Source of the DNA: Acanthochlamys bracteata | Lineage: Eukaryota > Streptophyta > Magnoliopsida > Pandanales > Velloziaceae | DNA: 64,000 nt | Direction: 5' to 3' | Assembly: GCA_019914995.1 (NCBI GenBank) | Contig: CM034129.1 | Coordinates: forward strand, 5,283,725 to 5,347,724 | Part shown: piece after piece, positions 1 to 11,903 of the stretch | Layout of the letters: the number at the start of each line of letters is the position of its first letter | Position numbering within the stretch: position 1 is the stretch's first letter | Translations under genes and position numbers: made by a program | The notes under the pieces: model-generated | The model's input: the letters and a program-made list of their open reading frames with translations, nothing else | The model's database searches: none | Told to the model about the DNA's origin: nothing

Positions 1-1909
1 ATTCAGTAGAAACATCTGCAGCAGGCTTTCCATTAAAAAAATGTGCATCCAGCTGAAGATGCAAGGAATTGCAAGTCAGAACAACTTCCTCCATGCCATC
101 ATTAATCTGGCTAGTGCCATCTGTGTCACCACCAAAGTTATCTTTTTCAGAATACCTTCCAACACCACATTCCTGTGAGAGGTCCTGAAAGAACTTCAGG
201 ACTTTGTGAAGCTGGGAAGCACCAAGAAGGCATATGGACATAGGGGACTGGTTGTTAAGATGTGGCAGCAGTTGCTGACCGGAGGGAAACTGTTGTATCT
301 CCTCAACTGCAAATTGAAAAACCTTATTAAGGTGACCAATAGAAAGACTTTTGTGCTTGATAAGCATTTGAATGAGGCTCTGAATTCTCTCAAGCAGCTT
401 TGTTCTATCGGGATCATTGGACAGGGGCCATTTACATATGACCTTAGCATTTCTACCAAAACCAGAGTCAAGAAGCATCTTATTATCCTGTCTTTCACAA
501 GGGAAGCCATTAACATAACAGGCCTCTCCATGCCGCCAAGTTAATGCGCAATCCCTCTTCTCATTATCACCGTTTGAGTCTATTGTGACAGGCACAACTC
601 CCTGCTCATGGTCTTCAGCAAGGTTTTCTAAAACTCCACCAACATCAATGGGCTTCCAATCAGAATTTAGGAGAGATTCAAGGCATTCTCCTTCAACTGC
701 CTGTGGCAACAAGGACTGAAGCTTAGGGGAGAAGTTATCAATGTGCTCACGCACAGTGTGCTCCAAAAGGGAGTCACAGTCTGTAAACTTGTCTTTGCAT
801 CGGCAGCAGCACCAGAATTTCCACGTCTGACTCACCTTTCCAAACTCCAGAGCCTCGGATAAGACATCAAGCATGGTGTTGTCCTTATAGTGCATCAGTA
901 GATCAGAGATGCTGGCCTTGAGGAAATCCAGTCGCTTCTTGATAGGCAGGGAGTTCCAGTAGGCACGGACCTGCTCCTTCCTCTCAACCAGAGAGCTGGA
1001 GGACTTTCGGGGGTTCATAAGCTTGCGCCGCTCTGTGTGACGATTGGAAGTTGATGAGGAGGGCAACGGCAGGGTTGATTCAGCATTTACATTGCTTAGT
1101 GATCCATCTGGGTTGCTCTGCTGGATAAGGCGGGCAGCGGCAACACGAACTTCGATCTCCTTGCGGCGTTCTTCAGGGGTCTTTGTGGCCTTCTTGATCT
1201 CATTTTGACGACGGGCAGGAGGGCCAAGCCGTGCTTCCACAGGGTCATCAGGAAACCGTTGTATCGGAATTATTCGGAACTTGTCCTCTCCTGTACTGCC
1301 ATTGCCAAACTTCTTCATCCACGAGGAAATGGAAGCAAGGCTCGACTTCTGGACAAGGGACCGTAACTCCTGCTGTACATGGGCAATCCTAGCTTCTGCA
1401 GTGGGCAGTTTCTGCTCGTCGCCAACACCATCTTCGGCAGGGTCAACTGGGTTTTCAACTGACAAAGCCCGCTCGCACTCCTGCACCACGTCTTCGAAAT
1501 TGCAGCCTGCATCAGCTGAGGCAGATTCTAAGAGGAGACAAGCATAGAAATGTGCAAACTCAATCGATGCCGGAGAAAGCTCTGTGGCTCGGCGAGCAGA
1601 ATCGACAGCGGCACGAAGGTGCCGCATTTTGGCAGCAGAATCATCAAGGACTGAAGCAATTTTTAAGTGAACGTTGCCATTGATGCGGTGCAGCAGCGGT
1701 GAGGACGAATGCTGCGTAGAAGCATCCCGCATCACACGCAACGCACGTGCGTGGTTGCCCCGCCTGAGGGCATTGAGGGCCTTATCGCACTCCACCTTCA
1801 CAGCTGCGAGATCACTGGCCTCCACCGCCTGCTCTTCTACTGCTACCGCCGTCGGCGGCGCTGTTGGTGGTGGCAGCGTCTGCGGCGCGTTTCGCCGCTT
1901 CCGCGCCAT
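1..1909 (-). CDS. Ubiquitin C-terminal hydrolase-related protein, N-terminal part (3' end off window)
   Basis: One uninterrupted frame of 636 codons runs from an ATG at 1909 to the window edge; I checked lines 1-1680 codon by codon for stops and found none. The ATG has a strong context (A at -3, G at +4). The N-terminus is basic (MARKRRNAP), then residues about 20-130 form a DUF627-type helical region with TPR-like spacing (LNALRRGNHARALRV). A DUF629 region follows from about residue 300 and includes a zinc-finger-like stretch near residues 355-385 (CCRC...HTVREH). This order matches the plant family typified by Arabidopsis At3g47910. The USP-like catalytic domain of that family would lie beyond position 1, so activity cannot be judged. 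The gene is divergent from the PPR-SMR gene across a spacer of about 5 kb. Family assignment is from memory of homologues, with high confidence; whether the protein is an active deubiquitinase is unknown. Confidence 0.9.
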   Translation of the reverse strand, partial: MARKRRNAPQTLPPPTAPPTAVAVEEQAVEASDLAAVKVECDKALNALRRGNHARALRVMRDASTQHSSSPLLHRINGNVHLKIASVLDDSAAKMRHLRAAVDSARRATELSPASIEFAHFYACLLLESASADAGCNFEDVVQECERALSVENPVDPAEDGVGDEQKLPTAEARIAHVQQELRSLVQKSSLASISSWMKKFGNGSTGEDKFRIIPIQRFPDDPVEARLGPPARRQNEIKKATKTPEERRKEIEVRVAAARLIQQSNPDGSLSNVNAESTLPLPSSSTSNRHTERRKLMNPRKSSSSLVERKEQVRAYWNSLPIKKRLDFLKASISDLLMHYKDNTMLDVLSEALEFGKVSQTWKFWCCCRCKDKFTDCDSLLEHTVREHIDNFSPKLQSLLPQAVEGECLESLLNSDWKPIDVGGVLENLAEDHEQGVVPVTIDSNGDNEKRDCALTWRHGEACYVNGFPCERQDNKMLLDSGFGRNAKVICKWPLSNDPDRTKLLERIQSLIQMLIKHKSLSIGHLNKVFQFAVEEIQQFPSGQQLLPHLNNQSPMSICLLGASQLHKVLKFFQDLSQECGVGRYSEKDNFGGDTDGTSQINDGMEEVVLTCNSLHLQLDAHFFNGKPAADVSTE

Positions 1910-2360
1910 TTCCTTCCTGCTATCAATCTATTGCTTACGCTAACTCCACAGTTCCTCGGCACCCATCTTCCTGCAATTCCAACAGTCTAGATCACGAAAC
2001 ACAGCACGAGAACATGTCCAGATTCCACACGAACACAGAGAAAAAGAAAGAGAGCAACGATCAGATGAAGTAATGCTTCGATTCCGTAGAAAACTACGAT
2101 CCCGATCAGTGATAGAAGCGTGAGCCAGAAAGATGACAGAAGATAAAATTAGAGAATTAACGGGGGCGGTAACACTGTTGGTGGTGCTAGGCGGAGCTCA
2201 ACGGACAGAGAGAGAGAGGTATGTGAACTAGAACTAGAACAAGAACAATATCACCAACCTTTCGTTCAATTCAGATTGACTGAAAAACTAATAGAGCAAG
2301 TAATCAACCTGGAACAGATCAATCGCCAGAACCCCCGTGTTTCCGATTGGCGACGGCGCC
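1910..2360 (-). promoter_or_regulatory. 5' leader and promoter-proximal region of the UCH-related gene
   Basis: The sequence upstream of the 1909 ATG is more G/C-balanced than the spacer beyond it. On the minus strand it contains a CT-rich tract (GA-rich on plus at about 2202-2218), typical of plant 5' leaders. The change to strongly A/T-rich DNA near 2.5 kb marks a plausible outer limit. No transcription start or TATA box could be fixed with confidence. Confidence 0.4.
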
Positions 2361-3508
2361 CCGCTGGATGAGTTTGTTGGTGGGCAATTATGATTGGGTT
2401 TAGCTTAGCTCTGTGCTAATAAGCTTGCTATATTCCGATTTGATTGATGGTTTCGGAACGGTCGTGATATTTTGTCATTTTGCTTGTTGGGACGAGGAAA
2501 GTTTGTATTCGTAGTTATACTGATAAATAATTAAATACCAGGGTGTACATTGAGCAACGAAACTATTATTGGGCTGATGTTGTAAAATTCTTTAGATTGG
2601 ACCCCAGGTAACACCACTGTAAACCAACAGAAAAACTTGTCGCCACATCAGCACGGAGAGATACAATGATTCCAAAAAATTCGACTACAGTAGTCTTATA
2701 AAGTGAATATTCTTTAGAATAAATATTTCTTAAATAATTTATAAAACGAATTTTTTTATAAGTAAATTATTTAAAAATTTTGTGTAGAAAGAAAATAAAG
2801 TATGAAGTAAAAGTGAGACAACTTGGCCAGGAAATTTTGTGGGTGTTTAAAAATTAAAAAAAATTAAAAAGAATGTTTTATGTTTTTTAAAAACATTTTA
2901 TCTAAATTAATATATATATATATAGTATTTTTTAATTTAAAATTTTTTAAAATCTATAAAATATTCACTAAACAATATAAAAACTTAAATAAAATGAAAT
3001 AGCATGAAATGCACTGCACGGGCATAATGGGTCAGTGAGACTACCGAAGCTTCTTTCATTTTCTTTTACAGGCCCCAGAAAATAATATTTATTTTTTCTG
3101 TTTTATTACTTCATTCATTGATACTCTAAAGGATCGAATCGTTTCAGAGTTATTATAAAAGAAGTAAAAAAAAAAAACTATTTGAATATCTTAGATAATA
3201 AGTTTGACTTTGATTTAAAATATTAATATATGTAAAAATTATACAATAATATATTTCTATTTTTTAAAAATTAATTATCTTTTTTATAAATATTATAAAA
3301 TATTTATAAAAATTATTTAAAACAATAAGTATTTGCAAGACGTTTAACGTTTAACAAACGTCCGCTTTATGTTTGGGAGCAATGCGTTCCTGAGTCATAA
3401 GTCATACTGAAATAGCTGATTAATAAAACACATCCAATCACGCAACTCCGTTGATTTTCAATTTAGTTATAAAAGATTATCAATTTAAGGCTCGTTTGAC
3501 GTAACATA

Positions 3509-3727
3509 GGATGCGTTTGAAAATATTTATAAAATAAAATTTTTTTGAAAAAAATATGTATATTGTTTTTAAAAATAAAAATATATAATAAAATTGTCAT
3601 TATATAAATTTTTTTACATTATTTCAATTTTAAAATAAATTTCTTAAATATTTATAGAATATATATTAAAAATATAAAATTAAAAATTAAAAAAATATAT
3701 TCGAAAAAAGCTAAACTAAATGCACCC
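3509..3727. mobile_element. Decayed Tourist-like MITE
   Basis: The left end GGATGCGTTTG and the right end (reverse complement GGGTGCATTTAG) form an imperfect terminal inverted repeat around an A/T-rich core of about 219 bp. Similar ends recur at 45916-46149 and, better preserved, at 42111-42375. No clean TWA target duplication is left. Assignment to the PIF/Harbinger (Tourist) group is by resemblance only. Confidence 0.4.
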
Positions 3728-5512
3728 TTTTACTACTACGACCACTGTCGAGTGTGTTTTTTTAATTTTGGAAATATTTTTTTATTAAATTTTTTAAAAT
3801 AAGTTATTAGAAATAATAGTGTTAAAAATAATATATTTTTGAATTAAAAAATAACTTAAAAATATTCTTTATATTATTTTTTAATAAATTATAAATAATT
3901 TTTTAATAAAAAAAAGTAACTTTCGTTTGTAAAAAAACGCACTCTACGAGTGTGTTTATATTAATTCTAAACTAAAAAAAATAAAATTTTGAAAACAAAT
4001 TTCTTTTAAAAAGTTTAAAATGAATTTAATATATATATATTTATTATTAAAATGAGTTTAAAAATGAAATTTATAAATTAAATTAAATTATAGAAGTAAT
4101 TTTAGCCAAAAAACTGAATTTTATTATTTTGTTAAAAAAATAAGTTAAAAATATAATTTTTGACAAAAAAAATTTAAACCTTAAATAAAGACGCCCGTTT
4201 GTGTAGAGATTTGAAATCACTAAAAAAATAAATCTTTTAAAAGATTTATTAAAGTTTTCAATTGCTTTTTACAAAAGTCATAACAAATTTTAACAATATT
4301 TGTTTTTACTTTTAAAAATATCTATATATAATTATCTCGTCGCATACAGTTTACGTATTCTTTAAATCTTTTACAACATACTGTGCGTAATTATTTCGAA
4401 TTTTAAAAACTTAAAAGTCAGTCCAAAAAATCATGTGAAATATGACTTTAAAGATCATTTACTTTACAGATCATATGTTATTTTAATTAGATCCAATAAT
4501 ATTTCAACATAATCAGATGATCTTAAAAAAAATTGAGAAATCGTCATTATTTAGTTATTTCCTAATATTTGATGTTTTCTATGTTCTTTTATCAACCAAC
4601 ATCATCCTATTGAACACGAGTAATACAGCTTGCAGTACACACATTCTCACACAGGAGAGTTTACAATTTTAGCGTGGTTTTATATGTCCGTAAATTTAAT
4701 TTTTTTTATCAAATTTTAAATTTTAAATAATTTATATATTTTAATTATATAAAAAATTTAGAATTTATTTATATATATAAAATTTTAGTTCTAATTTTTT
4801 TATTTGTACATTTTTAATATAATTATATATTTTAATTTTTAACATATTTTTAAAAATTATTAAAACATAAATACTAAAATTTTATTTTTAACATATTTTT
4901 TTATTTATTTTATTTTTAAAAAATTTTATTTTCTATTTGTTACTTTTATGATATTTAGTTACCGGTAATTTGAAACACGTTCTTAGTAAGCGATCTTCTT
5001 TAAAATTACATTTAAAATAAAATTTTTTTTAAATAAAAATATTTTTATTTTTTAAAAAATAAATATTAATTTTATTTTAAAATAATATAAATAAATATAA
5101 ATAAAACAAATAAAAACTATAAATTAAAAAAGTTTAGCCAAACGTTTCCTAAATGATTTCCTTCGAAAAAAATCACAATCTGTAAAGTTATATAAAATTT
5201 AATAACTTATTTTTTAGTTTTAAAAAAACTTGCTCTTCAAAAATAAATTTTTGCGCAACTAAACTTGGCCTTAACTAATATGGTAATTAATATGGAATAC
5301 CACATGCTACCTACTTGCTATAAACTAGTGGTTACTGCCCAATTTCATACATAAGACTGATTCAAAATTTACTACTTCCAGATTAAGACTATATTTTAAT
5401 TAAAATAAAATAAATTTCGTAAAAACTAAATTTGTAATAAGAATTGAGTTGAATAAAAACATATATTAGAGATAAATTTGATAAATTTCAAATATACTAA
5501 AATAGAAAGAAT

Positions 5513-5546
5513 AAATTCAAATTCAAATTCAAATTCAAATTCAAAT
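5513..5546. repeat. (AAATTC)n microsatellite
   Basis: The hexamer AAATTC is repeated about 5.7 times without interruption. It lies in the A/T-rich spacer and has no evident link to a gene. Confidence 0.9.
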
Positions 5547-7269
5547 CTACAGAAGAAATTAAAATATTGTACAATTAAATACATTCTAAGCAGACCCAAT
5601 AGTACATCTTTACGTAGTCTAATAACTTTACTTAAAAGCTAAGCGGACCCGATTGGCCGAACCCTGACCAAAACTCATCCCAACCTAATTTCTTCGTGTC
5701 AAAACAATTCTCATTCTACGTTTACACGCATACGTAGTGTTTGGATTATGAATAGAAATAAGAGTAATGATTTACAGTAAAATATTTTTCTATTCCTATC
5801 TAGCTTAGTAAAAAACAGATCAGCTTTATTTTTTTCCCTATTAATCATAGTAAAATTCGTACCAACTGATTCTAGGTAAATACGTACGATGACAAACAAA
5901 ATAAATTTATTTTTTTATTCTTTTTCTAATTAAATTTTAATCTAATGTAGTATTTATTTCTAATTTAATATTTATTTTTAACTTAATTTGATTGTTAGTT
6001 AAGAAATGTTATTTTTTATTATAATAATTTATAATTTTATATTTACTTAATTTCAATTGATTTTAATAGTTGTAAAATAATAAAACTATAATTAAATTTA
6101 TTTATTAAAAATGCTTTAATTTTGTTAAATTATATATAACATTATGTAAAATTATATTAATATAAACAAATTAATCTAAAAATTATATTAATAAAGCTAA
6201 TTAAATTTATATTAATAAACTTAGATATTAATAAAAGTTAGATTAATATAAACAAAAATAGTATTTGAGTATTTTATAAAGAATTTATTTTCTACTTCAT
6301 TTATTTACTTATCTATTTAAATATAATTTATTTGTTATACTCTTAATATATATTTAACTATTATAAAATTAAATAAGTATTATTTTTTATCTACTATTTT
6401 ATTATTATTTTATTTTTTATCTTATTTTTATTTGTTATATATGTATCCAAATATACTGTTAAAGTTTGTTGGTTGGAATCAAACCAACTTTTATAAAGCA
6501 AATTTTTTGAATACTATATTTGAAAAAAAAAGTGTTTTAAAAAATGAGTTAAAAATACTTAAAAATAACTTTTATATTTAATGAAAGTAGTAAAAATATA
6601 ACAGAAACACTTTTTTACAAAAAGATTATTTAGAAATGTTTATAAAATAAATAGTACTTTATTCTATGTTGATAAATAAGCTTTATTATAATATTAAAAA
6701 ATTAATAAAAATAAATAATAAAAAAATTTACTATATATAATATTTTTATACTTTCTTAATTTAAAAAAATTTTTAAATTATTATAAAAAATTTTTAAATA
6801 ATAGAAGTAAAAATTTGAATTTTTTTTTTGAAGAATGGAATGCGAAACGCCTCTTATTTATGTTCTATTTTAGTTTGCACATTTGCATGTAGAACCTTAA
6901 AGTTTATTTAATAGCAAAAATTTGACTTTCTTCGTCTCTAGAATTTAGATTTTTCGTCTGAACTAGTGGTGTCTTGATCGCCAAGACAGAATCGCCGATC
7001 TGGATGCGAATCCTCCATTTTAAATGCTTTCTCTAATGCTTCCAAATAAAGCGTACACAAAATAAAACACCAAACAACCTTGTCACAAATAGAAGTTCGA
7101 CACGTACGCTAATGTGGTTGCTTAATATTTTAATCCTGTTTTTCCGTACGCATTAACAAATGAACCTGTTCATACATCCACGCTCAAATATATACTCCCG
7201 TGATCTGGATTAAAAAAGTTTTTATTGTTTGGGTTAATTTGGTAATTTAAACTGAAGAAGACAAGTCAA

Positions 7270-7485
7270 GAAAGAGAGAGAGAGAAATAAATTAAACGCG
7301 GCAGTAGTACCGCCACACCACCAACACCTCGCAGCCGCCTTCCTCCTCCCTTCGTTGCTCGCCAAAATCCGATTTCCAAAACTAGGGTTTCAGCATTGCG
7401 GTTTTCGATATAATCTTTCCATAGCTGATATTGGGCGAGTGGCGGGAATACAGAATGCTTCTTGTTTTTCTGGCTTCAATTGCTG
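7270..7485 (+). promoter_or_regulatory. First leader exon of the PPR-SMR gene (predicted)
   Basis: A GA-rich tract at 7272-7287, a C-rich leader and a telo-box-like CTAGGGTTT at 7382-7390 mark a plant 5' leader; telo-boxes are common just downstream of start sites of organelle and ribosome biogenesis genes. The exon ends at 7485 before GTAATT. The start position is approximate. The next leader exon is predicted at 8694-8803. Confidence 0.55.
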
Positions 7486-8740
7486 GTAATTACTGGTGAC
7501 TATCTTTGTTTACTGTTTGAAATTCTCTCTTTTAAATTTTTTTTCTTGTCTCTGATTATGAAAGTATCACTTATTATGGAAAGTGCTTGAATTTGTTTTG
7601 ATTTATTGAGTAACCAGACGATGCGTAATAGAACTTCTCGGTTACATAGCTGGAGGTGTTATTATATAACTAAATGCTTTCATTTATGCTGTTTAAAATT
7701 TCTGAAAAAGATTTGGTTGTGAACGGAGCTTAATTTGGATTTATTCATCGATGGTAAACTATTTTACCTTTTTTTTTGCTTGTAACCGTGCAACTTCTTT
7801 TTTTCCCCTCTTTCTTAGAAAAGGTGAGGAATCTTAGTTTGATCATATAACATTTTTATTTTGAAATAGAAAATGGTCATATATATTTTATCTTACCAGA
7901 ATTATGTATCTAAAAGTTTATATCTTTTGGATTACTGTTGTTGTGAGATGCATTGTAATGTAGCTTTGGTTTTATGAGGAGTTTATTAGTGCCTAATATA
8001 CATGAAGAATTATATACTGTCTTTTGCTCTGTGCTATATGCTTACAGCGATTCTTTACCCAAAACTCTTTGTATGTTAGCTTCAAGTTTTACCCATCAAA
8101 GATGTTTATTTACATGGTTCGCTTTTGTAGCAGTTAATTTTCACATGATTATTGTTTATCAATACATTGGTTTTGCTTCTATCTGCGTCTTAGAGGGCTT
8201 TTATGCCAAGGTCATGTGGAGAAATGAGTAGCAAACATTGAAATCGAGAGCAGATGACTTACGTACTTAGTATGTGGAAACAATGTTTTTTAAATTTATA
8301 TATTGACGATTTAATCTTTTTTAATGCTTTATTTTGATGGTCAACACATTCTATGTTGTTATTAGAAGTGGATTGTAACTTATTTGTGGCAGCACATTTC
8401 ACTTAAAGAAATGACTAGTTTTCGTTCAAATGCAATTAATAATCATAACTGTCTTTTTTCAGTGGTAGATATCATAGGATTAATAATTAGTGTTTCCACC
8501 TAGTACTATGGGAGCTTGTTTTTCGTGTCTCTGTTAAATCCACCTATACCATGAGTAAAACTTCGATGATGCTAAATAATTATTTTCTGAAGTTATCATT
8601 GTTCTGTTACAAAAATGGAAGAAATCACTTTTGCTTAGCCTTGCTCTCTATCTTGTTTCATTTCCACCTGTTAACCTTTTCTTTTCTCTGAAGATATGCT
8701 TATCAGCATAGAGTTGCAAATGGCTCGTAGTGTCGCATGA
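7455..8740 (+). promoter_or_regulatory. Possible spliced uORF in the PPR-SMR leader
   Basis: The first ATG of the predicted leader is at 7455. Ten codons and one base precede the donor at 7486. Joined to the predicted leader exon starting at 8694, the frame continues through 15 more codons to TGA at 8738-8740, giving a 25-residue peptide beginning MLLVFLASIA. This exists only if the two leader exons are joined as modelled. It could lower translation of the main frame at 9279. No conserved uORF family was recognised. Confidence 0.35.
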
Positions 8741-8803
8741 GGATTGAGTTTTGGCATTTTACTCCAAAAGATAAGGGATTGGGTTTGGGCACAATTGGAG
8801 AAG
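8694..8803 (+). promoter_or_regulatory. Second leader exon of the PPR-SMR gene (predicted)
   Basis: A pyrimidine-rich acceptor (CTTTTCTCTGAAG) ends at 8693, and a good donor (GAAG/GTAAGT) follows 8803. The sequence between is less A/T-rich than the flanking introns and contains a stop in every useful frame, so it is non-coding for the main protein. The next acceptor is predicted at about 9272-9275 (TTCATGTAG), just before the main ATG. Confidence 0.5.
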
Positions 8804-9278
8804 GTAAGTCTGGTTGCTTGAGCTTTTGAACTACATGTTGTAGGACTATGACTATATATTACAGTTGACCGAACTTTCTCTGTACTACACTATTTCTAGA
8901 ACATATGCTGTTTACACCTTCTAACATAGGTTTTTCAAACTTCATGGATTTTCCATTTGGGATATCCCAGATGATATCCCGCTTTTTTAGTACAAATATT
9001 GGGTTTATACTCAAAGGTATCTTTTGAAAAGAACCAGCAGTAAATGTATCACACATTTGATTAAAAAAATGTGATTGTGGGGGAAGTTAATTTTTGAAGG
9101 TGTACAACTGAAATGTATTCAGGAACTTGTGAAGGCAAGATCTTGTGTCCTGAAAGATTTGGCATGAGCGAGTTTTGATGTGCGCCCTATGCTTCTTTAT
9201 GCCTTTCTTAACGTTCTTTGTCCCTCCAGTTTTGTTCCAACAGGTTCATGACTAATCTGTTTCCTGTTCATGTAGGTA

Positions 9279-11903
9279 ATGTTGAGAACCAAACAAATTG
9301 GCACTATATCCCAGTGTGCGAGGTCTTTTTTTTATAATGGTACGAGATGTGGAAGTGGAGATGGAGCCTCATGCACTTGCACAGATGATGAAACTCGATT
9401 TAGGAGGCAGTCTGACAGCGAGAACTTCCAGGTCAAAGGCAAGAAGCCAAATGCTGGATTTGGACCTGTATTTAATGCAGGAGCACCTCATTTCAGAAAG
9501 GTGATCGGTTCAGTTAGCAATAACAATGCAGAAGCTCTTACTAGTAGAGCTTCAGACCTACAAGGATCATGTTCAACTTCCTCTGCAAGGTCCCATTTGG
9601 TTCCTGCAGATAGAAAGACTATTCATGAACGTCAAAATGTAGTGCATGCATCCAAGTTATCTGCCGAGCGCTTTATCCAGGAAGGACTCGCAACTATCAG
9701 TGCAGTCTCTAACACAGTGCATTATCAAACTTCTAAGGAAGATAGTAGAGGCCATTCTGCACCCGTTAATTATTTAATTGATAACGGCCAGCCTCTTTCC
9801 AATATAAAAGCATCTAGAAGTAAGCAAAAAGCCTGGGGTGGCTATACCAAGAACCAGTCGACTTCATCTATCAGGACAGCAGGAGGATCTTCCTGTACTT
9901 TCTCAGCTACTAGTGATCATGAAGCAAAAACATTTAAGGAAACAACACACAATGCCAAGCAAAATGTTGATGGGACCTCATCCATGTTTCACGGTACGCT
10001 TTCAGTTGCCAGAGGTAGCACACGTTCTCTGCCCCAAAAGCCTAAATTCAATTCTGGTAGTTTTGTCTCTGATTCAGGCTACGGTGAGAGCTTTCATGGG
10101 AGGAAAGGCCCAGCAGTAGTTCCCGCTGATTCTGCTAGATCTGCTGCCAAATTCCAACCTTCCTTTAGATCAATGAGATCACAACCAAGTCATTCTCGAA
10201 GCGGCACCCGTTGGATCAACTCTACTCGTATAGTAGAAGAATACTACCAGACACTACAGCATATGAAATGGGGACCATCAACAGAAAAGGCTTTGGCAAA
10301 TCTTCAATTTAAAATTGATCCTTTCCAGGCAAATCAAGTGCTAAAATTGCTTCATGACCATTCCGTTGCTCTGGGTTTCTTCAATTGGTTGAAGCATCAA
10401 CCCAAGTTCAAACATGATGAACATACTTACACCACCATGATCGGTATCCTTGGACAGGCCAGGCAATTTGATGCTATCCATTGGCTAATGGAGGAGATGT
10501 ATAAGGATGCTTGTCAACCCACAGTTGTAACATACAACCGCTTGATTCATGCATATGGTCGGGCCAATTATATAAATGATGCTGTGTCAATGTTTCATGA
10601 GATGCAAGACGCTGGTCTTGAACCAGATCGTGTAACTTATTGCACACTGATTGACATCCATGCAAAAGCTGGTTATCTGGATGTTGCACTGGAGATGTAC
10701 CAGAAGATGCAGGACGTAGGTCTATCTCCTGACACGTTCACTTACAGTGTAATGGTAAATTGCCTTGGAAAAGGCGGACATCTTGCTGCTGCCTACAAGC
10801 TCTTTTGCGAGATGATTGAACATGGCTGCACCCCTAATTTAGTAACATTCAACATAATGATTGCTCTTCAAGCAAAAGCAAGGAATTATCCCAATGTAGT
10901 AAAGCTTTATCATGACATGCAAACTGCTGGATTTCGTCCTGATAAGATAACTTACAGCATTGTAATGGAGGTGCTTGGTCACTGTGGTCGTCTTGATGAA
11001 GTTGAAGAAGTGTTTGTAGAGATGCAACATGATTGGATCCCTGATGAGCCTGCTTATGGTCTTCTAGTGGATTTGTGGGGCAAAGCTGGGAACGTAGAGA
11101 AGGCCCAAGCATGGTATCAATCAATGCTTGATGCAGGCTTGCGGCCTAATGTGCCAACATGCAATTCTCTGCTAAGTGCTTTTCTTAAAGTGGGACGTTT
11201 CTCTGATGCATATTTTGTGCTCCAAAACATGGTACAGTTGGAACTGATTCCTTCTTTACAGACGTACACTCTGCTTCTCAGCTGCTGCACTGAGGCACCC
11301 TCTCAAATAGGGATGTGTTGTAAGCTAATGGCAATCACTGGCCACCCTGCACATACATTTCTGGTTTCATTGCCTGATGCAGAGCCAGGGGGATGGAATG
11401 TGAGGGACCATGCCAGTTGTTTCTTGGACATGATGCATAGCGAGGATCGAGAGAGTAAGAGAGGCATTGTGGATGCTGTAATTGATTTTTTGCACAAGTC
11501 TGGACTTAAGGAAGAGGCTGGATCAGTCTGGGAGGTTGCTGCTCAGAGAAATATTTATCCAGATTCAATCAGAGAGAAGTGCTCCTCATATTGGCTTATT
11601 AATCTCCATGTGATGTCTGAGGGTACTGCCTTGACAGCATTATCAAGGACTCTTGCCTGGTTTCGCAGACAGATGCTTGCTTCAGGTGTTGGCCCAAGTC
11701 GAATTGACATTATCACAGGTTGGGGTAGGCGTAGTAGGGTAACAGGATCCTCATTAGTTAGGCAGTCCGTACAGGAATTGCTACTTGCTTTCGGATTTCC
11801 ATTCTTTACTGAGTGTGGCAACTCCGGCTGTTTCGTTGGATGCGGGGACACCCTCAATAGATGGTTGCACAACTCTTATGTGGAGCGCATGCATTTACTG
11901 TAG
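9279..11903 (+). CDS. PPR-SMR protein (At1g18900/At1g74750-like)
   Basis: A single coding exon of 874 residues. The N-terminus (MLRTKQIGTISQCARSFF) and the following CTC motif resemble the Arabidopsis At1g18900/At1g74750 pair, including the long serine-rich linker of low complexity to about residue 300. P-type pentatricopeptide repeats of 35 residues follow from about 380 to 690 (for example VTYNRLIHAYGRANYINDAV, VTYCTLIDIHAKAGYLDVAL). From about 770 to the end is an SMR domain, with INLHVMSEGTALTAL matching the LDxH-type motif and TGWGRRSR matching the TGxG motif. P-class PPR proteins bind organellar RNA, and SMR domains can act on nucleic acid; the target of this one is unknown. The start is the first ATG after the predicted leader acceptor and aligns with the homologues. 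Same strand as the downstream oxidoreductase, 645 bp away. Confidence 0.95.
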   Translation: MLRTKQIGTISQCARSFFYNGTRCGSGDGASCTCTDDETRFRRQSDSENFQVKGKKPNAGFGPVFNAGAPHFRKVIGSVSNNNAEALTSRASDLQGSCSTSSARSHLVPADRKTIHERQNVVHASKLSAERFIQEGLATISAVSNTVHYQTSKEDSRGHSAPVNYLIDNGQPLSNIKASRSKQKAWGGYTKNQSTSSIRTAGGSSCTFSATSDHEAKTFKETTHNAKQNVDGTSSMFHGTLSVARGSTRSLPQKPKFNSGSFVSDSGYGESFHGRKGPAVVPADSARSAAKFQPSFRSMRSQPSHSRSGTRWINSTRIVEEYYQTLQHMKWGPSTEKALANLQFKIDPFQANQVLKLLHDHSVALGFFNWLKHQPKFKHDEHTYTTMIGILGQARQFDAIHWLMEEMYKDACQPTVVTYNRLIHAYGRANYINDAVSMFHEMQDAGLEPDRVTYCTLIDIHAKAGYLDVALEMYQKMQDVGLSPDTFTYSVMVNCLGKGGHLAAAYKLFCEMIEHGCTPNLVTFNIMIALQAKARNYPNVVKLYHDMQTAGFRPDKITYSIVMEVLGHCGRLDEVEEVFVEMQHDWIPDEPAYGLLVDLWGKAGNVEKAQAWYQSMLDAGLRPNVPTCNSLLSAFLKVGRFSDAYFVLQNMVQLELIPSLQTYTLLLSCCTEAPSQIGMCCKLMAITGHPAHTFLVSLPDAEPGGWNVRDHASCFLDMMHSEDRESKRGIVDAVIDFLHKSGLKEEAGSVWEVAAQRNIYPDSIREKCSSYWLINLHVMSEGTALTALSRTLAWFRRQMLASGVGPSRIDIITGWGRRSRVTGSSLVRQSVQELLLAFGFPFFTECGNSGCFVGCGDTLNRWLHNSYVERMHLL

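Larger units (their letters stand above)
2500..7269. other. A/T-rich intergenic spacer without genes
   Basis: Both strands are dense in stops and in poly-A/T runs, and no coding region can be supported. The stretch contains several decayed A/T-rich inverted-repeat elements of about 220 bp with ends resembling GG(A/T)GCGTTTG, for example 3509-3727. It also holds a short (AAATTC)n array at 5513-5546. The ORF of 62 codons at 5711-5899 (minus) has no recognisable features and is probably chance. Confidence 0.7.

Noticed and set aside
196-531. 111-codon minus-strand frame
   Set aside because: It is a shadow in another frame of the UCH-related coding sequence.
7974-8231. 85-codon plus-strand frame upstream of the PPR-SMR gene
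   Set aside because: It lies in the predicted leader intron, has A/T-driven composition and no family resemblance.
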